A DNA stretch of 64,000 bases from Trema orientale (taxonomy: Eukaryota > Streptophyta > Magnoliopsida > Rosales > Cannabaceae), in NCBI GenBank assembly GCA_002914845.1, contig JXTC01000391.1:185799-249798 (forward strand). Direction: 5' to 3'. The notes beneath the pieces were generated by a model that saw only the letters and a program-made list of their open reading frames with translations, did no database searches and was not told the origin of the DNA. The first letter of the stretch is position 1. Every line of letters begins with the position of its first letter. Of the stretch, positions 1 to 12,949 are shown in pieces. Made by a program: the position numbers and the translations under genes.

Positions 1-1
1 C

Positions 2-145
2 TTTGTGCGAGAGATTATTGATGAAGGAAAGATACTGCTTCAGAAGATTGGGACTACTGAGAATCCTGCGGATATGATGACCAAGGTGGTGACATTGATC
101 AAGTTCAATCATTGTTTGGACTTAATCAATATCCTGAAAGATTGA
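2..145 (+). pseudogene. Copia polyprotein, RNase H C-terminal end (partial)
   Basis: An open frame enters from the left edge and ends at TGA 143-145. It reads FVREIIDEGKILLQKIGT, then TENPADMMTK, then a short tail. This is the usual end of the RNase H domain of Ty1/Copia pol, where 'NPADMxTK' is a family hallmark. A purine-rich tract and an LTR follow within 100 bases, as expected for the 3' end of a Copia element on the + strand. The rest of the element lies outside the window, so I cannot tell whether it is intact. Confidence 0.85.
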
Positions 146-245
146 TGGTGCCTTTTGGCGCATAAAGTGGCGTTGCTGTAATGGATAGAGGATACGGGAA
201 GTGGGAAAATTTGGGTGGGACTTGCTAACTCGCCAAGGTGGAAAT

Positions 246-709
246 TGTTAGAATTTTGACTTGTTAGCTTTTGTAATAGTTTTGTACTTTGTCCCACATC
301 GCTTGTGTATGAATATTTAGGGTCTGCAGTTGGCTATAAATAAAGCCTTCTGTAAATTGGTTTTAATCATCCCAAAATTAGTTTCCCTATTGGTGAGGAC
401 CTTTATTCCTAAGGACCTCCATAGTTTTATTTTTGCCCCTTTTTCCCATTTGTTTCTGAGTTTTTGTATTATAGCCCAGATTTTGTATTTCCTCTTTTTG
501 AAATTAGTGAAGTGGTCAGCAACGCCCCGAGGACGTAGGTAATTTGCCGAACCTCGCTAAATTTTGTGTTATCTTTTATTTTTGCATTTAGTATTTTCTG
601 CGCATTTTCTACTTTCGTTAATTTCAGTAGCTAGTTGGTAGTTTATATTTAATATTGTCTTAGTATTAAATATAAGTATTTGGAGTAGTTGTGCTTCCGC
701 TGCACAACA
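246..709 (+). mobile_element. 3' LTR of the Copia element
   Basis: The LTR starts TGTTAG just after a purine-rich tract (GCCAAGGTGGAAAT) and ends ACAACA, so the termini are inverted (TGTT...AACA). It has a TATA-like TATAAATA at 335-342 and the 'CCCCGAGGACGTAGG' block common in plant Copia LTRs. No primer-binding site follows, which fits a 3' LTR. The 5' partner is outside the window, so the ends are inferred from the termini alone. Confidence 0.75.
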
Positions 710-2239
710 TTCAATGCGATTAAGGGTCTTGAGGATGTGGAGGATAGGGAAAGGTTGTTGGGAGTCTTTCATCTGGTTCTGAGATTAAAGTAAAAAGAAA
801 TGGGATTAATTGGCATAGCCATCTTATACGCAGTACAGTATTTGATCTACAGAGTTATTTCGATTAAAACGTTGTTATATGTATGCGAAATTTTCGTATA
901 TTAAACTCAATGTTTTGATTTTCCCCGGTTGCCTATTAAGTTTTGACGTACATAACTTGTTGAGTCGAATGTATACCTCACTTTGACTTTGTATTTAAGT
1001 ACTCCATAAATGAGAAAAGAGATGATAATGGCTAAATAGTCATTTTACTTTTTAAAGATTAAATGAATGTTATTATTAACAATGGTCAAACAGTCATTTT
1101 ACTTTTTAAAGATTAAATAAATGCTATTATTATACCTTTTTATTGGCCATTTTTAAATAACCGGTTTTTTGTAATTAATAAATAAAAAAATGTACAACGT
1201 TTTTTCACATTATCAAATAAATAAGCGAAAACAAAAAAAATAGTCATAATATTACAGTTTTGGTCTCAAAACTTGACTTATATGCTGCATTAGATGTAGT
1301 TTTTGTTGTTGTAGTTCTAATGTCATTTTATTTAAGATATGAAACTATATCTAAAAAAAACTACACCTCTGTTGCTTTGATATATATTTATATATATATA
1401 TATATACACGTTTCACCATTAAAAAAATTTATTTTACATATTTTACGTTTATTTCATAAATTTAGTCATAAAAATATTAGCTATTCGAAAATACCCAATG
1501 AAAAAGGGCTAGAAGTGTCATGTACTTAATTCATTAAAAGGTGAACTGACTACATAATCCTTATCTATTAATGGTGTTAGTATTTTGTTCATATCTACAA
1601 ATAGTGTTAGTATTATGTTCATACTACTTGGTCCTCATCTACTAATAATTTTTTACTTTTTTACCATTTAGAAGCACTTGAATACAAAGTTAAAAGTAGG
1701 AAAGTAATTTCATATTACATGCAAAAGACAAGGGGCAAAATGGCTAATTGTTCTAATAATTAGTATATTAAGATATCAATTCTTTTTTACGTACTTCTAT
1801 ATATTGAAATTAGTATACCTAGTCATTTGTCTATATTGTTTGAAAAATAAATATTTGTTCGGGGTTAAATTTTTGTACTCTGGATCAACCAGCGAAGACA
1901 TGTACTTCATTAAAACAAATCAGAAAATAAGTGAGATAAGTCATAAGTGTGGATATAGGTAAAGTGTCACAATTCATAGTTAGTGATGGACCGCTNTTTT
2001 TTTTTTTATTTCAATTTCTCTCATTCGGTAGAGGTTTAAAAAAAAAAAAAAAAAAAAGTGTCACGACGCTTTCCATATACTAAAACAAAATAGTCAATTA
2101 CGGTAATAAGAACACTTTCCACGTGTTTAAACGTGATAGCCAGTTGCGCTCACCTAGCTAATATATAATAATATAATACATAAAATGAAAAACTGACCAT
2201 GGTGTCTATATCTACTGTCTACTCGCACAAAAGAAACAA
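710..2239. other. AT-rich spacer, no gene seen
   Basis: No coding region is supported. The stretch holds a short TA microsatellite near 1380-1406, homopolymer runs near 1997-2057, and one ambiguous base (N) at 1996 inside a T run. Short open frames here are composed of low-complexity codons and are not convincing. Confidence 0.6.
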
Positions 2240-3345
2240 TTTTATTCCGTGTATTTTATATTTATCCTTAAATTGACCATATATTTTTTGGGATGACAAA
2301 TTTATACAATTAGATTCATAAAGTGATAGCAAAATCATCCCTTATCACATGCTTCTGACAATTAATAATTTGAGATAAATCATAAACACGTACACAAATT
2401 CGTAAGAATATAATAAATCTGATGACAAAAATTTGAAACTTCTGAAAAAACAGAGTTAATCTAAAGATATATAAAAACGTAATAGAATGGATGAAATGTA
2501 ATTATCTCTATATTAAAAACACCAAATAGTCTATAACTGAATCCGAATCTTTTATCCGATATCTGTGTTTAATTTTTTTTCAGATAAATATTTGTCTTTT
2601 AGGTCACCATGAATTGAGATGGTAGAAATAAGATCATTTGAGTTATTTATAATTTAGGGATAGGATTAGGGTAAGCATGAAAGCCAACTAGCAAAAAAGA
2701 TTTGTTGATGAAGAGACTCAGGCACTACCTCCAGCCAACTACGCCGGCAGAATATATGGTGTCCCTCTTCATCTCTCATAAGACAATGGTACCATGGCCA
2801 GCACTTAACGGTTCGAATCTATGGGGACAACCAATGGACAACAAAAGCGAAGAGCCGTTTTTGATGGTTTTGACCAATTAAGTAAAGTGGCCAAAACTAA
2901 TGAATATTCGAAGTCATAAACAGACAGAGTAATATGAGTGGTACTTTTACTAGGAGAGTTGTCACATTTGACTAGATTGTGCTAATTAAGTCGGATCATT
3001 TACTATTATGCATATTACACCACTAATAATAAATATATATAAAAAAAATAAAAATTATGATACTAAAAACTTACACCAATGGTGTGGCATTATTTTTAGC
3101 CACAATATTTTGAAATGGTATAGTCCCATTTTTAAAAAAGATGCAGTTAAAATGAATATCATCTCACGTAGTGTAGATTTTTGATATAAAATATTAGTAT
3201 CCTAGTATTACTAAAAGAAACAACGATTTAACGTCTGCTACACTAGTAGGTTAAAAAAATTGTTCCAATTTTTTTTAAAAAAAGGACTAAAATTGAAACT
3301 TGTAGCACTGATTGAAATAGTATAAATTTGAGCGTAGCGTAGTTA
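2240..3345. repeat. Segmental duplication, copy A (upstream part only)
   Basis: This block is similar to 14665-16140. Shared stretches include the segment around 2272-2400 (matching 14690-14820), the segment around 2812-2880 (GGTTCGAATCTAT, then GACAACCAATGGAC; matching 15352-15420), and the segment around 3220-3340 ending in AAATTTGAG (matching 16042-16140). In copy B this DNA lies upstream of the small Ser-rich gene. Here the similarity stops near 3345 and no gene follows. Copy B has two MITE insertions that this copy lacks. Confidence 0.7.
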
Positions 3346-3847
3346 GCAATATTATTATATACGGACCTACATATTTTTCTATTATAAAGACAAATTATGA
3401 ACTCTTGTCAAACATACTTAAAAATAATCGTATTTTTTAAGGAAAATGTATTATATATGTGCATATTTTTCAGCCGTATAAAATACTCTTCACCAATTTT
3501 ATTTTCTTTATTTTAAAAATTTATTTTTTTGTTCAAATTAATTCAATTATTTTTTGTCCCAGTAGATTTGTTATTATTACTTATCGTGAAATACCGATTT
3601 TATTTTGAATAATTAAACACATAAACAATTATCAATAAGTTATATTTACATTTTTTGACAAATCACATTAAAGTATGTGAAAAATGTTATATTTGTATAA
3701 AAAATTACACTTTTTATTAGTGTAGTTTATATAGGTATTTTTCAAAATTAGAAGTATTATATATATACAAATAAATTTACGAATTTTTAGCCTACATGTA
3801 TTTTTATTCCGAAATATCAAAAGTATTTTTGACAAAAAGTCTAAATT
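3346..3847. other. AT-rich spacer, no gene seen
   Basis: About 500 bases of very AT-rich sequence lie between duplication copy A and the large LTR element. I see no coding region, RNA gene or clear repeat. Confidence 0.6.
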
Positions 3848-3852
3848 ATACG

Positions 3853-6430
3853 TGTCATGACCGGAATTCCAAAGCCATGACTTTCAGTAATTTTATATGA
3901 AAATAGCGGTAAACAGTGACTTTCTAAAATTTTAGAAAATTTTAGTACTTAAAATTTTCATTTTAGTCCTCGAAAGTAACAAATTTTATAACCATGAAAC
4001 TTTCCATTGACTTTAATTTCGTTTTAGTCCTCAAATCATTATAAATACCAAAATCATTAAAACTCTTATCAGTTTTAATTACATAAGAAAAATACTCATC
4101 AAAGTTTAAGAAAATTTCCAACTATCCTATTTGAAAACTTGTTGAGAAATCATAAGCTTTGGTAAATTAAGTTCAACTGAAATATTTACTTCAATGTCTA
4201 AAATAGGTTACATAAAATCACTTACAATTTCAAGTTCTCAAATTAAAAATGAAATCATCTTCATACATTCACTTCGCAGATTTACTAATCTTGGCTAAAT
4301 AATTGAACAAGGAAAGAAAGATAATAGAATATGAACACCCACCAAGGATTTAGAGTAGGACTGCATACATAAGCTGCACGGCATGTCTATCCATCAAGAT
4401 GACTGCCTGAAATAATCAGACACTTGAAAGTGGGAGGAGTAGGAGGGTGAGCATGAAATGCCCAGCAGAATACCCAATTACCCTTTTGGGAAAACATTTA
4501 TTTAAAAATTTCCTACATGGTTAGTTGTTCTGAAAACAATTCACAATATATCAAATCAAAAGCGAGTTGAAAATCGTCAACAGAAATCATATTCAAACCA
4601 TCCTGTAAAACCGGATGAATAATCCATCATAGTGCACATATCACAAATCAAACAATTCCATGAGCTCACATCCCCTCATCACGAACCAGAGTAACTCGTA
4701 CTATATGTACTGAGTACTCTCTGTCTGATACCTAATCCCAGAAAACCGGAGGGACACCCATGTGTCTATGCCTACTGAATGGAGGTAATTAGAAAACCCT
4801 GTGCGGGTGTACAGGCTCTCACCGATGGCAGGGATACTGGCTGCCAACTAAATACCGTGATGTTTAAGATGGACTTCATGGGTGATCCTATGGTATGTGC
4901 AATACGATTAGCAGTATAAACAACCATGCAATAATATTCTAGACGCGCTCTGATTTTTGAATAAAAATCTATCTTGTACATTAAAATTTCGACAGTACAA
5001 TTCCTTTGGTTTAATCAAATTCCAAGTGTAAAACTTGTACAAAATCATATGTAAAATGTCTAGAGCAGTCCACAATATTTATCAAATTCACAATTTACTA
5101 AAACAATTATCCAAATAATTTAATTTAATAAAATCACGAAATTTCACTTTCACAACATATTCAAATTTTTGTGAAAAATAATAGAAAATAAGGCAATTAA
5201 ATCCTCTACCTCAATATGGTAGCTATACAGAGCTAACGACGCTAGAAAAGTCTTTTATTGATCACCTGGTTGCTCAGACGGTCGTTTTCGGATCCCGACA
5301 CATTCACTTGAAAAAGTAAATTTCCAAACGGAGTCTCAGATTGAGAAACGGAGATCACCACTGAATTCATAGCACTCAAAAACGTTGGGTTAGATATGCA
5401 GTTTGTTGAAAATAAGTCCCGGTGCCAGACCGGCTTGTGGCATGCAAAACAGCACTATTCACGAGCCATTTTCTCAATTTTCGTGCCACTTCAGAAATAT
5501 AGTGATATTTTACATCAAAATTTATGTCTCAACCTCACTGAGTCCAAAATTCGAAGTCAGAACTTAGTTTCGAAGGTCCCGAGCATTAATTAAGCTCGAA
5601 AATCTGAAAATTATAAAAATATCACATTTTAGAAATATTTAGAAAAACGTCACTTTTTCAATTCAAAAATTAATGCACTTCTGGATACCGTTTCAATACT
5701 TCAAAATCATGATTTTTCTTGTATCAACCTCCTCTTTAGTGGTATAATTTTCTCAGGATAAATAATTCATTTTTGAAATAACTACAAAAATACCATAAAA
5801 TTTAATATTAAAATATTACTACAGTAACGAAGTTCTCATTAGAGTTGAGTTAGCAGCTGTGGATGATTAGAAAAGAATGGTGGCGTCGAGACGAAGGGAA
5901 TGGCGCTGGCGGTGTGTTGATCGGATGTCGGACAGAGAAATGGCAGCCCAAAAATCGAGTCGGTGGAGCGATTTTCGGCATCCTGTAAATCAGGCGAGAG
6001 GCGGCGTTTCGCGGCGGCATTGGTCGGCGCTAGTTCATCAGCGTCGTCTGGTCTGGGTAGGCAGGCGCGTGGGGCACGACAGCAGCTGGTTGCTCAGCGA
6101 ATGAATAATGGCGGTAGAGAGGTTTTTCAAAAATGGCTGAGGACCTCGGGGAATTTTTTGAAACAGTTGTTAGTAAGACACGTGTCAGCTTCTGGTTTAA
6201 CCGAATAACTTTCTAAAGTTCCACTTTGACCACAGTTTTTTTAAAGATTCTTTCAGTTTAGTCCATCCTTTTTCAAAAATAATTACAATTTAACCACAAA
6301 TGAACCTAGACTCAAATGTGTCCACATTCATCTTACATTTAATTAATTAAATACCTGAAAATTTAAAATTACAAGTTTGCCATTTGTCCAAAAGTTACAA
6401 TTTTACCCTTAAATTTTAGAGGGTTTTAAA
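3853..6430 (-). repeat. LARD-like element, 3' LTR
   Basis: 2578-bp LTR. On the + strand it starts TGTCATGAC and ends TTTTAAA, where the other copy ends TTTTACA. It is similar along its whole length to 10345-12944. The outer end abuts the ATACG duplication. The short open frames near 5877-6208 lie inside the LTR and are not kept open in the other copy, so I do not call them genes. Confidence 0.88.
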
Positions 6431-6442
6431 TCCTTCCCTCCT
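6431..6442 (-). other. Polypurine tract of the LARD-like element
   Basis: On the minus strand this reads AGGAGGGAAGGA, directly next to the left LTR. That is the expected place for second-strand priming at the 3' LTR and it sets the element's orientation. Confidence 0.7.
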
Positions 6443-9400
6443 TAAAAGAATTTCGTCCCGAAATTCAAACACAAAACTAGGGAGTATGAGTAGAACGATA
6501 TAGAATAATTGCTTAAAGAAGAAAGAACAATTAATTATAGAGTGCAAGAGCTTAAAACCAAATACTATTCAAAATAAGGAATGCGAAATATACACCATCT
6601 AACAGTTGTTAGATTTCTATCAATATACTCATACCACACGAAAGTATAAAACCAGAACACTGATTGTTAGGTACCAAAATAGTATAAAACCTCGACACAA
6701 GAGATTAGAAATGATGACCCTAAGTCGGTAATTATTCACAAAAGCAGTAATGATATCTAGGAATAGGAGTCGAAAATACAAGACTTGTGTAACCAGAACA
6801 CTGATTGTTAGGTACCAAAATAGTATAGCAGATCAAATGTTAAGTACATATAATGCCGTCCCCAAATCATACCAGATCAATAACTCACTGGGACAATTCT
6901 ATTTATCTGCAGCTAAACTTGGTCCTAATCAGTTAGTGAGTCCAAAGACTCTAACAGAATCCTCATCAACACAGTATAGTACTCAATAAGGTCACGAGTG
7001 GAAAGCAATTATACTTGTTTTACACGACACACAAAATTGACGAGTTTAGAGGCCAAAAACGACAATAAGTGTATAATGACATAAGTCATTTCTCGTTCCT
7101 CATGACTAATAAGAAACAACCATGTTTATAAAATATTACCATCGTAAATGGAAATCTCCAACATAGAAGTACATAACACAATAAATACTAACAGGTAAAT
7201 CACTGCAGTCTAAGTATATAAAATGTAAGTATCCACATAACAAATATAGTCCAAAGACTTTCCAAGTCTTTTACGTATGATAATATCATAGGGCATTAAC
7301 TCATACTAAAATTAAGTCCAAAGACTCTCCAATTCTCTTTGCCCAACATAAAACTATACAGTTGTAAGTAATATCACCAACGAATCCAAAGACTTTTAAG
7401 GTCTTTGATGCAAGAAGTAGTCATATAGAAACGACTCTATACCCAATACCAGAATACTCCAGAAACAAGGTTTCAACAGAATAGGCTGTCTCCGTGGTGA
7501 CGCCTCTCTTCCATTCCTCCTCATTTCTTTTTTAAGTCGAAAAAAATTCGAAAATATTTTTGAAAACATGGATCACAAAAATCAGAGGCATACAAGAATA
7601 CTGTATTAGTTCACAATAAGGTCTTACCTTAGCCATAGGTAAACCAAACTTGAACTCTAAGTATTTATTTTAAAAATATAATAAGAAGAGTTTAACAACT
7701 CTCTATATAGATTCATGAGTAAACCGATTTCAAATGCCATCAATTATGCTACCATAAAAAAAAAATACTTGGATTCATCTCAATTCAAATAATGAGTCAC
7801 AAACTCAACTCAATTTTTGATAACTTCAATTAAAATTTCCATTCACAATGACAAGTGTATCCCGTAATTCTTTAAAAATCAAAACAAACAAAGTTCCTTA
7901 CTTGATATATATATAATTTTCTAATTAAACTATATCTATTCTCTTTAAAACTTTCCTGAACGTTTTTAAATATTTTTCTTCAAGAAACTCATTAAAACAT
8001 CTTCTTTTTGTTGGCAAATCACTAATGCAAATATATTTTTACAATTTTCTAATTATGAAAAACTTTAAGTAGGGCATACTTCAGTAAGACTATCTTTATA
8101 TTTTATATTTTTGAAGTCACCACACTCTAGCAATTTTATTAATAACAATTTTGAAAGATACTTTAATAATAGAAAGAACCTATAAAATGTTTTAGAAAAA
8201 TAGTAGAGTGCGTTATAGTTAAACTTTTTGATTTAAGTAGTTATATAATTTTTTTTTTAACCTTACCCAGCATGTAACATAAACAATCCCAAAAATTTTT
8301 AAACTCAATTTATGTTTTAAAGGAAATGCCACACATTAATTTGCCTTGATAAAATCCTATCAAATACTAAATTAGGTATATTAATTCATAACTTGTGTTC
8401 ATTCAAAAATCTAATTTTTCCATGAATTTATAAGTTCTAAAAAAAAATATCATGCATTATTATGCATCACCTAAGTCCCTTCAAGATGTAGTTATTCAGA
8501 ACTAAATTATTTCCGTTTGGAGCTCAAATAAGTCATCATCCTAAGTCTCTAATGCTAGAAGTTCTCAACACTTAGGATACAAAATTAATTTACTACACAA
8601 GTGCTCATTTCTCCAATTAATACCACCAGGGTAGGGTCAACCCAACCTGACTTAACCAGTGAAAAATTATTTATTATGCAACGAGGATTTAACAATCTAA
8701 AGACCACAAATATCATGTATGCACAAATAAAATAAGCCATACAACAAGGTACATATAGCCAATATAACAAGTTTTTACAAAACTTCTGAACTAGGATTCA
8801 AAATCTAATATTCTTTTTATTCACACAAGATTCCAAACTGGATGCCATTACTAAGTTTTACTTTGAAATATTGATGTAACAAGATAGTAAATATATGGCA
8901 TCCCAAATATATATAAAATTTTTCCAAAAATTTATACTTATACCGTATTGATTTATACCCAAGGTTTCCTTAAAAAATCAAACTTGTTTTTCCCAAAGTT
9001 GCCACATAATTTTTTTTCCTTAAACATCTCATGTTTAGTTCCAAGTTAACTTGTAATAAAAATATCTCATGTTTAGTTCTAAGTTAACTTGTAATAGACA
9101 TGTGAAAGCACAAATCAATTTCTAAGCCAAATACCAAGAATATTTACCACATTTAAATCTATAAAGAACTTGGAAATTTAAGTTCATAAAATTTTTTTGA
9201 TCTAAATAATTTTCCAACTAGCACTATCAAATGTAGATTAGGATTAATTTAGTACCACAACTATATTATGTAAACACCAAGGCTCAAACTTTATAATTAT
9301 ATAATTTTACAAATTCTAATTTTCAAATAGCCCATATATTTTTGAAACTATACATCCATTGATAAAATAAATTACTTTCACCTAACCATTACTTAAATTT

Positions 9401-10328
9401 GAAATATCCATGATTTTCTTGAAAATAAAAACATGCAATTCTTCAAACATAATAACCTATTTCGTTTCAAACTATGTAAATCAATTTGGAGATTTAAAAG
9501 TCCTTTAAACCATGTAAGAGAGTTTTAAGCTTGATTAGATTACCAATAATCTTTTTTTTTTTTTCAATTCCAAAAGTTTCACATTAAGAAGATAAGTAAA
9601 TTTAGGCATGTAGCTATCAAGTAGGCAAAATAAATTATCACAAGTAAATGATTTACATGGAAATACAATCATAAACCATTAATTCAAATATAACCAGATA
9701 ACCCAAGAATTTCCTTTCAAATTAAATCAATTATTCAACTAATATTTTATTAATGTCAAGCCAATTTCGGTGGAATTAGTACAATACCATACTCAATCAA
9801 TTAACGAGCCGTGTACCATGCAAAAGTATCATTAATTCAAAACACTTTAATATAAACATCAATCACAAGTGACTCGAATCGATTAATTAATTAGTATATG
9901 AAAATTGAGAGTTAAATCACCTCCCAAAATTTACTAAACAAATTACCAAACTAAGGTATTTAAAATACCTAACACAAGTTAGATATCATGGAGCCTACAA
10001 GGTTCATATATAGCTTACTACCCGAATGGACATAGGAGTACAAGTATGGATGTCCATTTGAATTAAAAAATTGGGATGGAAGTGGTATTCACTAGTCTCG
10101 TATTAATCCCAACACCTCTAAGACTAGAATTTTTGAGATATAACCATCCCAATAATGTCGAAATTCCATTCTTGGAAGATGAATGAAGGATTAAGGACAA
10201 ATTAGAGTAAGAACAACATATTTAGCGGATTCCTAAATGATGTATGAGGTATTTGTCAAATACTTTTCAAAATCTCTTTTAATCAAAAAGAATCACAGGC
10301 AAGATCCCAGACAGATCTGAAGCCTGCA
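6443..10328 (-). other. Non-coding interior of the LARD-like element
   Basis: About 3.9 kb of AT-rich sequence without any frame resembling gag, protease, reverse transcriptase or integrase. It holds a direct repeat (AACCAGAACACTGATTGTTA at about 6648 and again at about 6791). It also has several copies of a GTCCAAAGACT motif, at about 6940, 7249, 7316 and 7384; the last three are spaced about 67 bases apart. Confidence 0.75.
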
Positions 10329-10340
10329 GCTCTGATACTT
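10329..10340 (-). other. Primer-binding site (tRNA-Met type) of the LARD-like element
   Basis: On the minus strand this reads AAGTATCAGAGC, matching 10 of 12 bases of the TGGTATCAGAGC site used by plant LTR elements primed by initiator tRNA-Met. It lies four bases inside the right LTR. Confidence 0.75.
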
Positions 10341-10344
10341 TTTC

Positions 10345-12944
10345 TGTTACGACGGAAATTCTAAAGCCATGACTTTTAGTAATTTTATATAAAAATAGTG
10401 GTAAATAGTGACTTTCCAAAATTTCAGAAAATTTTAGTACTTAAAATTTTCATTTTAGTCCTCAAAAGTAACAAATTTTATAACTATGAAACTTTCCATT
10501 GATTTTAATTTTATTTTGGTCCTCAAATCATTATAAATACCAAAATCATTATAACTCTTATTAGTTTTAATTACATAAGAAAAATACTCATCAAAGTTTA
10601 AGAAAATTTCCACCTATCCTATTTGGAAACTTGTTAAAAAATCATAAACTTTGGTAAATTGAGTCCAACTAAAATCTTTACTTCAATGCCTAAAATAGGT
10701 TACATAAAATCACTTGTAATTTCAAGTTCTCAAATTAACAACGAAACCATCCTCATACATTTATTTAGTAGATTTACTAATCTTGGTTAAATAATTGAAC
10801 AAGGAAAAAAAGATAATAGAATATGAACATCCACCAGGAATTTAGAGTAGTACTGCATATACAAGCTACATGGCTTGTCTATCCATCAAGACGACTACCT
10901 CAAATAATCAGACACCTGAAAGTGGGAGAAGTAGGGGAGTGAGCATAAAATGCCACCCAATTACCTTTTTGAGAAAATATTCATTTATAAATTTCCTGCA
11001 TGGTTAGGTATTCTGAAAACAATTCACAATATATCAAATCAAAAGCGAGTTGAAAATCGTCAACAAAAATCATATTCAACCCATCCTGTAAAACTGGATG
11101 AATAATCCATAGTGCACATATCACAAATCGAATAATCCCATGAGCTCACATCCTCTCATTACGAAGTAGAATAACTTGTACTACATGTACTAAGTACTCT
11201 CTGCCTGATACCTAATCCCAGAAAACCGGAGGGACACCTATGTGCCTATGCCTACCAAATGGAGGTAATCAGAATACCCCGCATGGGTTTATGGGCTCTC
11301 ACCGAGGGTAGGGATACTGGCTGCCCACTAAACATCGCGATGTCTAAGATGGACCTCGTGTATGATCCTATGGTATGTGTAATACGATAAGCAGTGTAAA
11401 CACCCATGCAATAATATTCTAGACGTGCTCTGATTTTTGAATAAAAATCTATCTTGTACTTTAAAATTTCGACAGTATAATTCCTTTGGTTTAATCAAAT
11501 CTCAAGTGTAAAACTTGTACAAAATAATACGTAAAATGTCCAGAGTAGTCCACAATATTTAACAAATTCACAATTTACTAAAATAATTATCCAAATAATT
11601 TAATTTATTAAAATCACGAAATTTCACTTTTCACAACGTATTCAAATTTTTGTGAAAAATAATAGAAAATAAGGCAATTGAATCCCCCACCTGAAGATAG
11701 TAGCTATACCGATCTAACGACGCTAGAAAAGTCCTCTATTGATCATCTGGTTGCTTAGACGGTCGTTTCCAGATCCCGACACGTTCACTTGAAAAAGTAA
11801 ATTTTCGAACCGAGCTTCAGATTGAGAAACGAAGGTCAACAATGAATTTAGAGCACCCAAAAATATTGGGTTAGACATACAATTTGTCGAAAATGGGTCC
11901 CAGTGCGGGACCGGCCTGTGGCACGCAAAACAGAACTATTCACGAGCCATTTTCTTGATTTTCGTGTCACTTCAGAAATATAGTGATATTTTATATCAAA
12001 ATTCATGTCTCGACCTCATTGACTCCAAAATTCAAAGTCAGAACTCAATTTCGAGGTCCCGAGCAATAATTAAGCTCAAAAATCTAAAAATTATAAAAAT
12101 ATCACATTTTAGAAATATTTAGAAAAATACCACTTTTTCAATTCGAAAATTAATGCACTTCTGAATACCATTTTAACACTTCAAAATCATGATTTTTCTT
12201 ATATCAATCTCCTCTTTAACGTGGTATAATTTTCTTGAGATAAATAATTCATTTTCGAAATAATTACAAAAATACCACAAAATTTAATATTAAAATATTA
12301 CTACAGTTACGAACTTCTCACCGGAGTTGAGTTAGCAGCTGTGGATGGTCAGAAAAGAACGGAGGTGTCGAGATGAAGTGAACGGAGCTGGCGGTGTGTT
12401 GATCGGACGTCTGACGGAGAAATGGCGGCCCAAAAATCCGGTCGGTGGCGCGAATTTCGGCAGCCTGTAAATCTGGCGAGAGGCTGCGTTTCGCGACTGC
12501 GTTGGTCGGCGCTAGTTCGTCAGTGTCATCTGTTCCCGACGGGAAGACGTGTGGGCCACGGTGGCGGCTGGTTGCTCGGCGAATGAATAGTGGTGGTGGA
12601 GAGGTTTTTTGAAAATGGCTGAGGACCTCAGGGGAAAAAGAAGGAAATTTCAAGGGATTTAAACGCAATTTTTTGAAACTGTTGTTAGTGGGACACGTGT
12701 CAGTTTCTGGTTTGACCGAATAACTTTTCAAAATTCCACTTGGACCACAGTTTTTAAATGATTCTTTCAGTTTAGTCCCTCTTTTTTCAAAAATAATTAC
12801 AATTTAACCCCAAATGAACCTAGACTCATATGTGTCCACATTCATCTCAGATTTAATTAATTAAATATCCGAAAATTCAAAATTACAAGTTTTTCATTTG
12901 TCCGAAAGTCACAATTTTACCCTTGAATTTTAAGGAGTTTTACA
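10345..12944 (-). repeat. LARD-like element, 5' LTR
   Basis: 2600-bp LTR. On the + strand it starts TGTTACGAC and ends TTTTACA, followed by the target duplication ATACG at 12945-12949. A 137-codon open frame on the minus strand (12318-12731) falls inside this LTR. It has no family resemblance and no matching open frame in the other LTR, so it is treated as chance. Confidence 0.88.
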
Positions 12945-12949
12945 ATACG

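Larger units (their letters stand above)
3853..12944 (-). mobile_element. Large coding-less LTR retrotransposon (LARD-like)
   Basis: Two similar long terminal repeats (3853-6430 and 10345-12944) flank a 3.9-kb interior. The whole element is bounded by an exact 5-bp target duplication, ATACG, at 3848-3852 and 12945-12949. A tRNA-Met primer-binding site abuts the right LTR and a purine tract abuts the left LTR, so the element reads on the minus strand. Just inside the left LTR, the minus-strand tail of the interior resembles the post-pol end of Gypsy elements ('GGACGAAATTCTTTT'). No gag or pol can be recognised. Large LTRs with a non-coding interior define LARD-type non-autonomous elements. By eye one ~225-bp stretch of the LTRs differs at about 9 % of sites, mostly C/T and G/A, so this is an old insertion. 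Confidence 0.88.

Noticed and set aside
12318-12731. 137-codon open frame on the minus strand
   Set aside because: It lies wholly inside the 5' LTR of the LARD-like element, has no recognisable domain, and is not kept open in the other LTR.
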